Assembly (NCBI RefSeq): GCF_039871655.1
Contig: NZ_JBDPLZ010000014.1
Coordinates: 62,001-126,000, forward strand
From: Actinocorallia sp039871655
Lineage (GTDB): Bacteria; Actinomycetota; Actinomycetes; Streptosporangiales; Streptosporangiaceae
Direction: 5' to 3'
DNA length: 64,000 bases
The notes beneath the pieces were generated by a model. That model saw nothing but the letters and a program-made list of their open reading frames with translations. It did not search any database and was not told the DNA's origin. The position numbers were made by a program, and so were the translations under genes. Position 1 is the stretch's first letter. Each line of letters begins with the position of its first letter. Positions 27,005-35,181 of this stretch are shown here, piece after piece.

Positions 27005-28429
27005 ATGGCCGACACGCCTGACGTGCCGTCGAAGGCTTCGGGGGCACCCGCCGTTCTGCCCGACGGCGGCACCGTCGAGATGGCGGTGTTCCCCAAGCGC
27101 CCCGCGCGTACGGTCGATCTCGGCAAGTCGGCTCCGCTGGGCTGGTGGCCCGCGATCGTCGTCGCCCTCGTCGCCTTCATCGACCGGGTCGAGATCAACC
27201 TGATCTCCGGCGCCCTGCCCGCGATCCAGGACCACTTCGGCTTCAGCGACACCGCGGGCGGCGCGATCCCGACCGCCGCCAGCATCGCGGCGGCACTGCT
27301 CCTGCTCCCTGCCGGACGGCTCGCGGACCGCGCCCCCCGCGTGGCCACGATCGCGGTCGTGGTGCTGGTCTGGTCGATCTGCTCGGTGCTCAGCGGCCTG
27401 GCGACGACCTTCGTGATGTTCTTCGTCGTCCGCATCCTCATCGGGGCCGCCGGACAGCTCTACAACCCGCCGGCCTCCAGCCTGCTGGCCGACTACTTCC
27501 CCTCCCGCAGCCGCGGCAAGGCCTACGGCTTCGAGCGCGCCGGCTACTACATGGGCCTGCCCGCCGGAGTCATCCTCGGCGGCGCGATCGCCGAGGCCCT
27601 CGACTGGCGCGCGGTCTTCTTCATCGCCGCGGTGCCCGGCCTGCTGGTCGCCGCACTGGTGCTCACCGTCAAGGAACCGCTGCGCGGCCTGGGCGACCGG
27701 CTCGACAGGCTCCGCGACGACACGGCCGAGCCCGCCGACGCCCACGCGTCCCCCAACGCCGGTGGAACCTCTCTCCTCAAGGAAGCGCGCGGCCTGCTCA
27801 AGGTGCGCACTCTCAAAGGCATCATCATCGGCCAGGCTCTGCTCTCCCTCGCCGTCGCGGGCCTGTTCTACTGGCTTCCCACCTTCCTGGAGCGCACCGA
27901 AGACCTCGGCTACGACGCCGCCTCCGGACTCGCCGGCGGGGTCGGCGGCACCGGCATCGTGATCGGCATCGTGGTCGGCAGCCGGACGGGCGACCGCTTC
28001 CACGGCATCCGCCCCGGCTGGCGCATCAAGGTCGCCACCGGTTTCCTGCTCCTGGGCGCGATCGCCCTCACCGGCGCCGTGCTCCTGCCCGGCCTGTGGC
28101 TGCGCATCACGCTGGTGGCCGTGGCCTGCGCGGGATTCGCCGCCGCCATCCCGAACCTCACCGCGGCCTCCGCGGACGTCGTCCCCTCGGACCGCCGCGG
28201 CATGGGCTTCGCCCTGCTCACCTTCCTGGTGACCCTCGGCGGCGCCCTCGGCCCGTTCCTCATCGGCCTGACCTCCGACATCATCGGCTCGACCGGCTAC
28301 GACGGCGAACCCCTGGCACTGGCCATGCTGGTCCTGGTGCCGGCGATGTTCCTCGCGGTCCTCGCCCTGGTGCGCATCCGCGGCACCTTCGAGGACGACG
28401 CCGCCCAAGCGTCCGGGACGGCCTGCTGA
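27005..28429 (+). CDS. MFS transporter
   Basis: A protein of 474 residues; ATG at 27005 with CAGGAG upstream. Twelve predicted membrane helices after a ~45-residue cytoplasmic N-terminus. The loop 2-3 motif GRLADRAPRV (MFS motif A) and VALVAFIDRVEINLISGALP in helix 1 are visible; FERAGYYMGLPAGVILGG matches motif C-type helix 5. A charged central loop with a poly-Asp/Arg stretch (DRLDRLRDD) separates the two halves. It resembles the spinster/GalP-like organic-anion group; the substrate is unknown. Confidence 0.82.
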   Translation: MADTPDVPSKASGAPAVLPDGGTVEMAVFPKRPARTVDLGKSAPLGWWPAIVVALVAFIDRVEINLISGALPAIQDHFGFSDTAGGAIPTAASIAAALLLLPAGRLADRAPRVATIAVVVLVWSICSVLSGLATTFVMFFVVRILIGAAGQLYNPPASSLLADYFPSRSRGKAYGFERAGYYMGLPAGVILGGAIAEALDWRAVFFIAAVPGLLVAALVLTVKEPLRGLGDRLDRLRDDTAEPADAHASPNAGGTSLLKEARGLLKVRTLKGIIIGQALLSLAVAGLFYWLPTFLERTEDLGYDAASGLAGGVGGTGIVIGIVVGSRTGDRFHGIRPGWRIKVATGFLLLGAIALTGAVLLPGLWLRITLVAVACAGFAAAIPNLTAASADVVPSDRRGMGFALLTFLVTLGGALGPFLIGLTSDIIGSTGYDGEPLALAMLVLVPAMFLAVLALVRIRGTFEDDAAQASGTAC

Positions 28430-28445
28430 GCACCGCCGTATCCGG

Positions 28446-28484
28446 CTCGTCCGGCCCCGGGGCACGGGCCCGGGACCGGACGAG
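28446..28484. terminator. bidirectional hairpin between transporter and esterase pseudogene
   Basis: CTCGTCCGG pairs with CCGGACGAG around an inner GC-rich CCCGGG pairing. It starts 17 bp after the transporter stop and ends 19 bp before the pseudogene's ancestral stop, so it can serve both strands. Confidence 0.65.
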
Positions 28485-29439
28485 GGTCAGAGGGTCATGC
28501 GGTCAGGAGGCCGGCTGGTCCCACAGGTCGCACTTGTGCTCGCGGTGATCGCTTCGGGGGCGAGGATCTGGACCTTCGGGAAGAGGTTCCAGCGCGGGGC
28601 GTTCGCGGCGTAAGGGATGCCGGTCTTGGCGAAGTTGGTCCAATATCCGAGCATCTTTTCCGACAGGGCGTTCTGGGCGGGCGTGCCCGTGACGCCGCCG
28701 AAGACGTACCGGATCTCCGAACCGTGCGGGGCGCCGATCGGGAAGCCGATCGGCAGGTTCAGATAGTCCATGGAGTGCCGGTCGGCGAACTCGTACTGGT
28801 AGGACCGAACGTACCGGGCCGCCAGGCTCGCGGTCCGGGACTGCGGGCAGGAGAACTGGGAGTCGGCGGGTAACCCTCCGCGGTGAGCCGCCTGCCGGCC
28901 AGGTCGTAGGTGGTCGCCACGGTGAGCCGCCCCTCGTCGGCGATGGTGCCCTGGAGGAAGGGGACCCGGTGGAAGCGCCCTCTCTTCAGCGCGTCCGGCA
29001 CCTGCAGCGGCAGGACCTTGCCGTCGACGTTCGGTACCCGGCGGGCGGTCGGGCTCAGCGAGGCGGTGAGCAGCTGGTCGGCGGGCTTGGCGCGCAGGCA
29101 GGCCACGTCCGGGCAGCCCAGGGAGGTCGCCCAGGTCGCGCCGTTCCGCTGCTGCGACTCCTGGGTGGGCAGGGGGAACCCGCAGCCCGACTGGGCGATG
29201 GCCCGGTCGAGCATCCCGGCGGCGCGGGGCGAGACCAGGTTCTGGCAGACGCTCCCGCCTCCGGCCGCTCACCGAAGATCGTCACATTGCCGGGGTCGCC
29301 GCCGAACACCGCGATGTTCTCCCGCACCCAGCGCAGAGCGGCCTGCTGGTCGAGCAGCCCGTAGTTGCCCGACAATCCCTGCGGCGACTCCGCGGCCAGG
29401 CCGGGGTGAGCGAAGTAGCCGAACGCTCCGAGCCGATAA

Positions 29440-29620
29440 GTCAGCTTCTCGGCCCTGAAGGGCCGAGCTTGCAGCTCTTCACCGCACCTGGCGGGTATGG
29501 TTCAGGCCGCGTCGTCGGCAGCGTGACTCACTGCCCAGACCACTTCACCGCGCCTGGCGATGTTGCGGCCTGCGTTCACGTCGGCGTGCTCAGCGAAGCC
29601 ACACGACGTGCAACGGAAGG
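29440..29620 (-). ncRNA. probable TnpB guide RNA (omega RNA) region at the element right end
   Basis: In TnpB elements the guide RNA scaffold covers the 3' end of tnpB and the right end, and the guide is the flanking host DNA. Here the scaffold would end with the hairpin AGCTCGGCCCTTCAGGGCCG followed by AGAAGCTGAC. The first guide bases would be (T)TATCGGCTCGGAGCG from the esterase remnant. The 5' limit of the RNA is a guess; only the right-end hairpin and boundary are seen. Confidence 0.5.
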
Positions 29621-30659
29621 TGGACTGGTCGGGCCGGTTGCTCCTGCTGACGTGATGGCATTCGGAGCAGCCCTGTGAGGTGTGGCGGGGGTCGACGAAC
29701 ACCATCGGCACCCCGGCGAGGACGGCCTTGTAGGAGATGAACGCGCCGAGTTGCGCGAACGACCAGGAGTGCAGGGTGACCCGCTGGGGCTTACGGAGCC
29801 GTACCCTGTCGCGGATACCGCCCAGGTCTTCCAGGGCGATGCCGCGGCAGGTGCGTTGAGCCTCGGTCACGAGCTGCTTGGCGATGCGGTGGTCGGTGTC
29901 GGCCGCGAAACGCGCCTCCCTACCGGAGAGTTTGCGCAGCAGCCGTTTGGCGGACCTGGTGCCCTTCTTCTGGAGCCTTTGGCGCAGGCGGCGGTTGCGG
30001 TGGCGGACCTGGTTGAGGCGCCTGCCGGCGTGGCGGTCGCCGTCGCTGGTGGTGGCGATGTTCACGATGCCCAGATCCACGCCCAGGAAGCCGACAGGGT
30101 CGCCCAGTTCGGGAGCTGGAACCTCGCAGGTGGCGTACAGGTACCAGTTACCGCCCCGCAGCACCAGATCGGACTCCCCGCGCCGGTGGGCGGTGAGCAT
30201 CCTCCACTGGGCCGGGGAGCATTGGAAAGGAATACCCCGCAGGCGGCCGCGGACGGTCCAGATCGAGACGGTACGGGCCTCGATCTGCCAGGACAGTGAC
30301 CGGTCGTCGAACGGCTGGGCGGCGTCCTTGCAGAACCGGACCGGTTTGCCCTCCACCGCCTGGCGCCGTTTGGAGCCCTCGGGGCCGTAGTTACCGGCTT
30401 TCAGGTTCGCTTTCAAAGTGGCGTAGGCCCCGGCGACTTTGCGGATCGCGTGGATCGCGGGCTGGGCGGACAGGCCCATCGCCTTCACCTCGCCATACAC
30501 CAGCCGCTGAAGCGGCTGCTTACCCGTCACGCCGGTGGCGAACGCGCGCCGGGAGGCGTGGTCGGCGGCCCGGTTGCAGGCGTGCAGCGTCTCCCGAAGA
30601 GCCGCCCGAGCGGCCTCGTCCGGGAGCAGCTTCACCTGCACCACGAGCTTCACCCGCAC
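29502..30659 (-). CDS. tnpB: RNA-guided endonuclease TnpB
   Basis: About 385 residues from the GTG at 30659 (GTG at 30653 is also possible). Longer upstream reading is antisense to esterase remains and not part of the gene. The RuvC-like catalytic triad is complete: Asp in FLGVDLGIVN, Glu in IALEDLGGI and Asp in HADVNAGRN. A CSEC...CTSC zinc finger lies between the last two. An N-terminal HTH and a basic helical region (NRRLRQRLQKKGTRSAKRL) match the family. TnpB proteins are programmable nucleases guided by an RNA from the element's right end, and this one looks intact. Confidence 0.9.
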   Translation of the reverse strand: MRVKLVVQVKLLPDEAARAALRETLHACNRAADHASRRAFATGVTGKQPLQRLVYGEVKAMGLSAQPAIHAIRKVAGAYATLKANLKAGNYGPEGSKRRQAVEGKPVRFCKDAAQPFDDRSLSWQIEARTVSIWTVRGRLRGIPFQCSPAQWRMLTAHRRGESDLVLRGGNWYLYATCEVPAPELGDPVGFLGVDLGIVNIATTSDGDRHAGRRLNQVRHRNRRLRQRLQKKGTRSAKRLLRKLSGREARFAADTDHRIAKQLVTEAQRTCRGIALEDLGGIRDRVRLRKPQRVTLHSWSFAQLGAFISYKAVLAGVPMVFVDPRHTSQGCSECHHVSRSNRPDQSTFRCTSCGFAEHADVNAGRNIARRGEVVWAVSHAADDAA

Positions 30660-31648
30660 AACGTAGCGTCTCCTTCCCGGCACTGAGAGTGTTTCCCGAT
30701 CCCGGCATGCGTCAAGGAGGTGAGGCTTCGTCCACGACCTGCATATTCGTTGTGTCTCGGACGGCGGGAACGCGTCGGCCGGCCGATGCGCGGCGCTCGA
30801 TCTCGCCCCGTGGGGGGCGATTCCTCCCGGCCGTGAACGGCCGGGATTCCTTGCTGGATCCTGTTGAAGTTGACGACGACCACGTCGCCCTTGGCCGCCA
30901 GGTTGCCGCCGTCGTAGAACGTCCCGGAGCCGACGGTGAAGCCGCCGCCGTGGATCCACACCATCACCGGCCGCTTCTGCAGCGACCGTTGCGCGGGCGT
31001 GTACACGTTCAGGTACAGGCATCCTCACTGGTCGTGCCCGGCCCCGCCAGGTCGCCCCAGGGAGTGGACTGGCCGCGTTGCATGCAGGGGTCGCCCGGCG
31101 TGGTGGCGTCCCGGACGCCCGACCAGCGCGCGGGCTGGGACGGAGGCTTCCACCGCAGCGGCCCGACCGGCGGCGCGGCATACGGGATGCCGAGATAGGA
31201 GTTCGCCGCGTCCCCGGCCTTCCCCTGCACCTGCCCGTACCGAGTCGTGACGGTCGGCCCTTCGGCCGCCGCCGAGGGAGCGGCGACCGCGCCGACGACC
31301 GACAGCACCCCTGCCCGTGCCGTCCATGGCGATCGTCGGCGACTCCTCGCCAGGAATCTCGTGAGCGGACCGGACATCGGCACCTCCGTAAGGAAGGGTG
31401 GCGGCAGTGGCCACCGCAGTGTCGCAAGGCGCACGAAACCCGACATCGCGCAAATCACCAGTCTTCACCGGAGCGGAACTGGCGCGCTCCACGATCCCGA
31501 GGAGCGGGCAGACCGCGCACCGACAGCGGTCCCCTCGGAAACCTCGATGGGAGATCATCGGTAGTTCCGCGTAGAAGAAGGCGAGGCTCTACAATCGCCG
31601 CTTCACCACGCGGAAAATGCGATGGCTCCCAGATATGGAGGAACCCGG

Positions 31649-32470
31649 ATGCCCCGTCCGGCAACCGTTCTCGCCGTCTGCGGCCTGCTCGCCCTGAGTA
31701 CACTGCCCGTGCTTCCAGCGGAGGCCAAGGCCGCACCGAAATGGAAGCTCGTCTGGTCGGACGAGTTCCGCGGAAAGAAGAACACGCCGCCGAACTCGCG
31801 AAAGTGGTATTCCCAGACGGGGGACCGGAACGGCTGGGGCGTCGGAGGACTCGCCTATTATGACCCGGCGAACGCGAAGCAGAACGGGGCGGGCCGGCTG
31901 TTGATCACTGCACAAAAGGACAACGGGAACACGCAGTGCTACTACGGTCCGTGCGAATACCGGTCCGCGCGGCTCCAGACGGCGGAGCGCTTCATGCGGA
32001 AGTACGGACGGTTCACCGCGCGCATCAAGTTCCCGGTCGGACAGGGTGTGTTCCCCGCATTCTGGTTGCAGACCAGGAACACGAAGTACGGGACGAAGAA
32101 GTATGCCGAGATCGACATCGCCGAGATCGTCGGCGCCCGGACGCGCAACGTCTACGGAGCCGCGCACCAGACCAAGCAGGTGGCCGGCTTCCAGAAGGTC
32201 CTGAACAAGCCGGTGAGCGCCGGTTACCACGTCTACGGCGTCGACTGGACGCCCGGGTCCATCCGCTGGTGGGTCGACGGCAAGGTGTACGGAACGCTCA
32301 AGCGCTACAAGGGATGGTCGTTCGACCAGCGACTGCAGATCATCCTCAACGTCCAGATCGGCGGCGACTGGCAGGGTCCGCCGAACGCCGACACCGGATT
32401 CCCCGCCACCATGGCGGTCGACTGGGTGCGGGTCTACCAGCCGAAGCGCCTGCGGCAACCGGTCCCCTGA
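31649..32470 (+). CDS. secreted glycoside hydrolase family 16 (beta-glucanase type)
   Basis: A protein of 273 residues. ATG at 31649 has a strong GGAGGAA six bases upstream; the in-frame ATG at 31622 does not. Signal peptide ending near AEAKA. The GH16 catalytic ExDxxE motif is YAEIDIAEIVG, with the nucleophile and acid/base glutamates intact. Other family blocks are WKLVWSDEF, GVFPAFWLQTR, YHVYGVDWTPGSIRWWVDG and the closing MAVDWVRVYQ. Family members hydrolyse beta-1,3(4)-glucans or galactans. No carbohydrate-binding module is attached. Confidence 0.9.
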   Translation: MPRPATVLAVCGLLALSTLPVLPAEAKAAPKWKLVWSDEFRGKKNTPPNSRKWYSQTGDRNGWGVGGLAYYDPANAKQNGAGRLLITAQKDNGNTQCYYGPCEYRSARLQTAERFMRKYGRFTARIKFPVGQGVFPAFWLQTRNTKYGTKKYAEIDIAEIVGARTRNVYGAAHQTKQVAGFQKVLNKPVSAGYHVYGVDWTPGSIRWWVDGKVYGTLKRYKGWSFDQRLQIILNVQIGGDWQGPPNADTGFPATMAVDWVRVYQPKRLRQPVP

Positions 32471-32502
32471 CCGCCGGCGCGGCGTCCGGCGCGGTCACGG
32501 GC

Positions 32503-32946
32503 TCAGCCGCGGAGGGGCTCGATGACGCGGATGTAGTCGACCAGCCGGACGCCCACCTCGAAGGCCAGGTCAGGGCCGGAGTCCGTGGGATCGGGCCAGG
32601 TCTCCGAGACACGACGCCAGATCCGATGGCCGAGGAAGTCACCCGCCACGGGGTCGTCGCCGAGCTCGGCGCGCCATTCCGGCTCGCGGTCCCGCAGCCG
32701 GGCCAGGACCGCGTCGTTCTCCTCGGCCTTGCCGTGCTCGGTGTGGAACCCGACTTCGAGCGCGAAGGCCTCGGCTCCGGGAACGCCGTCCGGACGGATC
32801 ATCTGGGCCTCGTAGTGCTCCCGTACCGCCTCGCCGAACCAGACCTTGATGCCGTTGTGCCGCACCTTGATCCGGGGTTCGCCGAGAGCCCGCGGAAGCG
32901 CTCCCCGCACCACCTCGTGCACCTGATCGAAGAACTCACCGTCCAC
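32503..32946 (-). CDS. hypothetical protein
   Basis: A protein of 147 residues from a GTG at 32946. Soluble and acidic, with no signal or membrane segment. Visible blocks include GIKVWFGEAVREHYEAQMI, FALEVGFHTEHGKAEEND and RRVSETWPDPTDS. The arrangement suggests a small alpha/beta protein conserved in actinomycetes, but I do not recognise a named family. It sits between the GH16 gene and the ArsR-rhodanese gene with no operon link to either (stops 32 bp apart from GH16, convergent). Confidence 0.6.
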   Translation of the reverse strand: MDGEFFDQVHEVVRGALPRALGEPRIKVRHNGIKVWFGEAVREHYEAQMIRPDGVPGAEAFALEVGFHTEHGKAEENDAVLARLRDREPEWRAELGDDPVAGDFLGHRIWRRVSETWPDPTDSGPDLAFEVGVRLVDYIRVIEPLRG

Positions 32947-33073
32947 GGCCCCAAGTCTGCCCGATCAACCGGCATTCCCCTACACGGCAGCACTTCGACC
33001 CGATCCCGGACATCCGGCATGGACGCGCATCGCCCAAGGGCGCCTCGCTCTGACCGCTCGCCGGGCCGGCTCT

Positions 33074-33766
33074 TCACGCGGCGGGCGGGGTGATGGGGAG
33101 GCCGGCGCGGCGCCATTCGGGAAGACCGCCGTCGGCGGGGCGGGCGCGGAACCCCTCATCGCGCAGCAGCCGCACGGCCTGGGGAGCGAAAACGCAGTAG
33201 CGGCCGCGGCAGTAGGCGACGATCTCGGCGTCGCGGGGCAGTTCGGCCAGACGGACGGCGAGCTGGTCGTGGGGGATGCCGATCGCTCCGGGAATGTGCC
33301 CGGCGTCGTATTCGGGCGCAGGCCGCACGTCCAGGACGAGGACCTCACCGTTCTCGGCGCGGCGGGCCAGCTCGGCCAAGCCGACGGGCTCCAGGGCCTC
33401 GATGTCTCCCAGGTAGTCGCGGGCGGCTCGTTCCGCCTCGGCCAGGCGGTCGGCGGCGAAGTCCTGTACCCGCCGCACCAGCACGGCGACCTGCTCGTCG
33501 GCCGGCCGGTAGAAGACCTTGACCCCCGAGCGGCGCGAAGCGACCAGCCCGGCCGCGGCCAGGGCCTTGAGCTGGGCGGAGGTGTTGGCGACCTTCATCT
33601 GCGCGGCGGAGGCCAGGTCTTCGACGCTGCGCTCTCCCTGGGCGAGCAGGTCCAGCAGCTCCAGCCGGGCGGGGTTGGCCAGGGCCTTGCCGACGCGGGC
33701 GAACTGCTCGTAAAGCGCGGTCTTGTGTGCTCGTGCCCGCTCAGCCTCCTGCATGCCCACGATCAT
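33074..33766 (-). CDS. ArsR-family regulator fused to a rhodanese domain
   Basis: A protein of 230 residues; ATG at 33766 follows GGAGGG. Residues ~15-105 form an ArsR winged helix (ALANPARLELLDLLAQGERSVE, MKVANTSAQLKALAAAGLV). Residues ~125-225 form a rhodanese domain with the active-site loop CRGRYC, its first Cys in the sulfurtransferase position, preceded by VLDVRPAPEYDAGHIPGA. Such fusions are thought to sense reactive sulfur or thiol redox state. It is divergent from an MFS transporter with a shared promoter region, so it likely represses that gene. Confidence 0.88.
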   Translation of the reverse strand: MIVGMQEAERARAHKTALYEQFARVGKALANPARLELLDLLAQGERSVEDLASAAQMKVANTSAQLKALAAAGLVASRRSGVKVFYRPADEQVAVLVRRVQDFAADRLAEAERAARDYLGDIEALEPVGLAELARRAENGEVLVLDVRPAPEYDAGHIPGAIGIPHDQLAVRLAELPRDAEIVAYCRGRYCVFAPQAVRLLRDEGFRARPADGGLPEWRRAGLPITPPAA

Positions 33767-33790
33767 CCCACGCCCTCCAATCTTCCAACG

Positions 33791-33800
33791 TTCTTTAGAA
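33791..33800. promoter_or_regulatory. short dyad TTCT-tt-AGAA in the ArsR/MFS divergent promoter
   Basis: A 10-bp dyad overlaps TAGAAT (33796-33801), a good -10 candidate for the transporter. An ArsR-type repressor bound here would block the promoter. Short, so only suggestive. Confidence 0.35.
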
Positions 33801-33843
33801 TAGTGTAATACTGGGCCGGTACGCCCGAGGTCTGGAGATGACG

Positions 33844-35094
33844 ATGGACACGAAGACCGCGCCGCTGCCCGTGGTGCTGGGGCTGCGCGCCAACGCCGCG
33901 CAGTTCGCCCTGCTGGTGGCGGTCAACGCCCTCGTCGGCGGCATGCTCGGGCAGGAGCGCATCGTGCTGCCGCTGCTGGCCGAGCGCACCTTCCAGCTGA
34001 GCGCCTACACCGCGGCCCTGACCTACATTCTGGCGTTCGGCCTCACCAAGGCCGCGGCGAACTTCTTCGCCGGAACCTGGTCGGACCGCTACGGCCGCAA
34101 GCCCGTGCTCGTCGCCGGGTGGCTGGTCGCGCTGCCGGTCCCGCTCCTGCTGATCTGGGCCCCCTCGTGGGGCTGGGTGGTGGCCGCCAACGTGCTGCTC
34201 GGGATCAACCAGGGCCTGACCTGGTCGACCACCGTCATCATGAAGATCGACCTGGTGGGGGCCCAGCGCCGCGGCCTGGCGATGGGACTGAACGAGGCCG
34301 CCGGATACCTGGCGGTCGCGGCCACCGCGATGGCCACCGGATACCTCGCCTCCGCCTACGGGCTGCGGCCCGCGCCGTTCCTGCTCGGCGCCTCCTATGC
34401 CGCCCTCGGCCTGGGCCTCTCGGTGCTTGCCGTGCGCGAGACCCGCGACCACGTCCACCACGAGACCACCACCCTGCCCGCGCCACCGGACCAGACGAGC
34501 ACCGGGCAGATCTTCGTGCGGACCAGTTTCACCGAGCCGGCGCTGTCGTCGGCCAGCCAGGCCGGGATGGTCAACAACCTCAACGACGGGCTCGCCTGGG
34601 GACTGTTCCCCCTCCTCTTCACCGCCCACGGCCTGTCCGTCGGGCAGATCGGGCTGCTGGGCGCCCTCTACCCGGCCGTGTGGGGGCTCGCCCAGTTGGC
34701 CACCGGCGCCGCCTCCGACCGGCACGGCCGCAAACCCTTCATCGTCGCGGGGATGCTCCTGCAAGGCGCCGCCCTCGCTCTGGTCGCCACCGGCACCACC
34801 TTCTCCGCTTGGGCGATCGCGCTGGTCCTGCTGGGCGCGGGCACCGCCATGGTCTACCCCACCCTGCTGGCCGCCGTCGGCGACGTCGCCCATCCCGCCG
34901 CCCGCGCCCGCACCGTGGGCGTCTACAGGCTGTGGCGCGACGGAGGCTTCGCCGTGGGCGCCCTGGTCTCCGGCCTGATCGCCGACGCCTACGGCATTCC
35001 CGCCGCGATCTGGGCCGTGGCCGCCCTCACCGCCGCCTCCGGCCTGCTGGCCGCGGCGCGCATGTACGAGACCCATCCGCCCGCACGGCGATGA
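33844..35094 (+). CDS. MFS transporter linked to the ArsR-rhodanese regulator
   Basis: A protein of 416 residues. I prefer the ATG at 33844, six bases after GGAG; the ATG at 33838 abuts that site. About twelve helices. MFS motif A is present in each half (GTWSDRYGRKPVLVAG and GAASDRHGRKPFIVAG), as in drug/metabolite exporters. The middle loop carries several histidines (RDHVHHETTT). Its divergent partner has a rhodanese domain, so export of a sulfur compound or metal complex is possible but unproven. Confidence 0.85.
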   Translation: MDTKTAPLPVVLGLRANAAQFALLVAVNALVGGMLGQERIVLPLLAERTFQLSAYTAALTYILAFGLTKAAANFFAGTWSDRYGRKPVLVAGWLVALPVPLLLIWAPSWGWVVAANVLLGINQGLTWSTTVIMKIDLVGAQRRGLAMGLNEAAGYLAVAATAMATGYLASAYGLRPAPFLLGASYAALGLGLSVLAVRETRDHVHHETTTLPAPPDQTSTGQIFVRTSFTEPALSSASQAGMVNNLNDGLAWGLFPLLFTAHGLSVGQIGLLGALYPAVWGLAQLATGAASDRHGRKPFIVAGMLLQGAALALVATGTTFSAWAIALVLLGAGTAMVYPTLLAAVGDVAHPAARARTVGVYRLWRDGGFAVGALVSGLIADAYGIPAAIWAVAALTAASGLLAAARMYETHPPARR

Positions 35095-35181
35095 CCTCGG
35101 CCGCGACGCCCCCTCGACCTTCGAGGCCCACACGATCGTCACTCTGCGGAACTGTCAGACCACGCGACTAGGGTGTGGCGA

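Larger units (their letters stand above)
29440..30863 (-). mobile_element. IS200/IS605-family element carrying only tnpB (IS1341-like)
   Basis: Boundaries come from restoring the esterase sequence VVNFN-YRLGAFG across the insertion, which fixes a 1424-bp element with one base of uncertainty at each end (29439-30862 or 29440-30863). Both ends carry subterminal hairpins with 9-bp stems and 2-nt loops: CTCGGCCCT-ga-AGGGCCGAG at 29448-29467 and CCCGGCCGT-ga-ACGGCCGGG at 30826-30845. There is no target duplication, as expected. No tnpA is present, so movement needs a transposase in trans. Confidence 0.8.
28503..31377 (-). pseudogene. type B carboxylesterase, disrupted by a TnpB element and four frameshifts
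   Basis: The ancestral gene starts at the ATG at 31377 (GGAGGTG upstream) with a signal peptide, then VTTRYGQVQG, YLGIPYAAPPVGPLRWKPP, VMVWIHGGGFTVGSG and VVVVNFN. After the element it resumes with YRLGAFGYFAHPG, then SGNYGLLDQQAALRWVRENI. Four apparent one-base losses break the frame: near 31020 (expected E-D-C-L-Y-L-N), at 29266/29267 within the codon for the nucleophile of FGESAGG, near 28870 and near 28542. The original stop would be the TGA at 28503. No single frame can give an active enzyme. Confidence 0.85.

Noticed and set aside
29440..31400. A tnpA (Y1 transposase) gene for the TnpB element
   Set aside because: There is no room for one inside the element and no HUH motif was seen in the flanks.
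30660..31427. An N-terminal extension of the TnpB frame by more than 250 codons
   Set aside because: The extension crosses the left end of the element and reads the esterase remains in the wrong frame. The TnpB family starts at the GTG near 30659.
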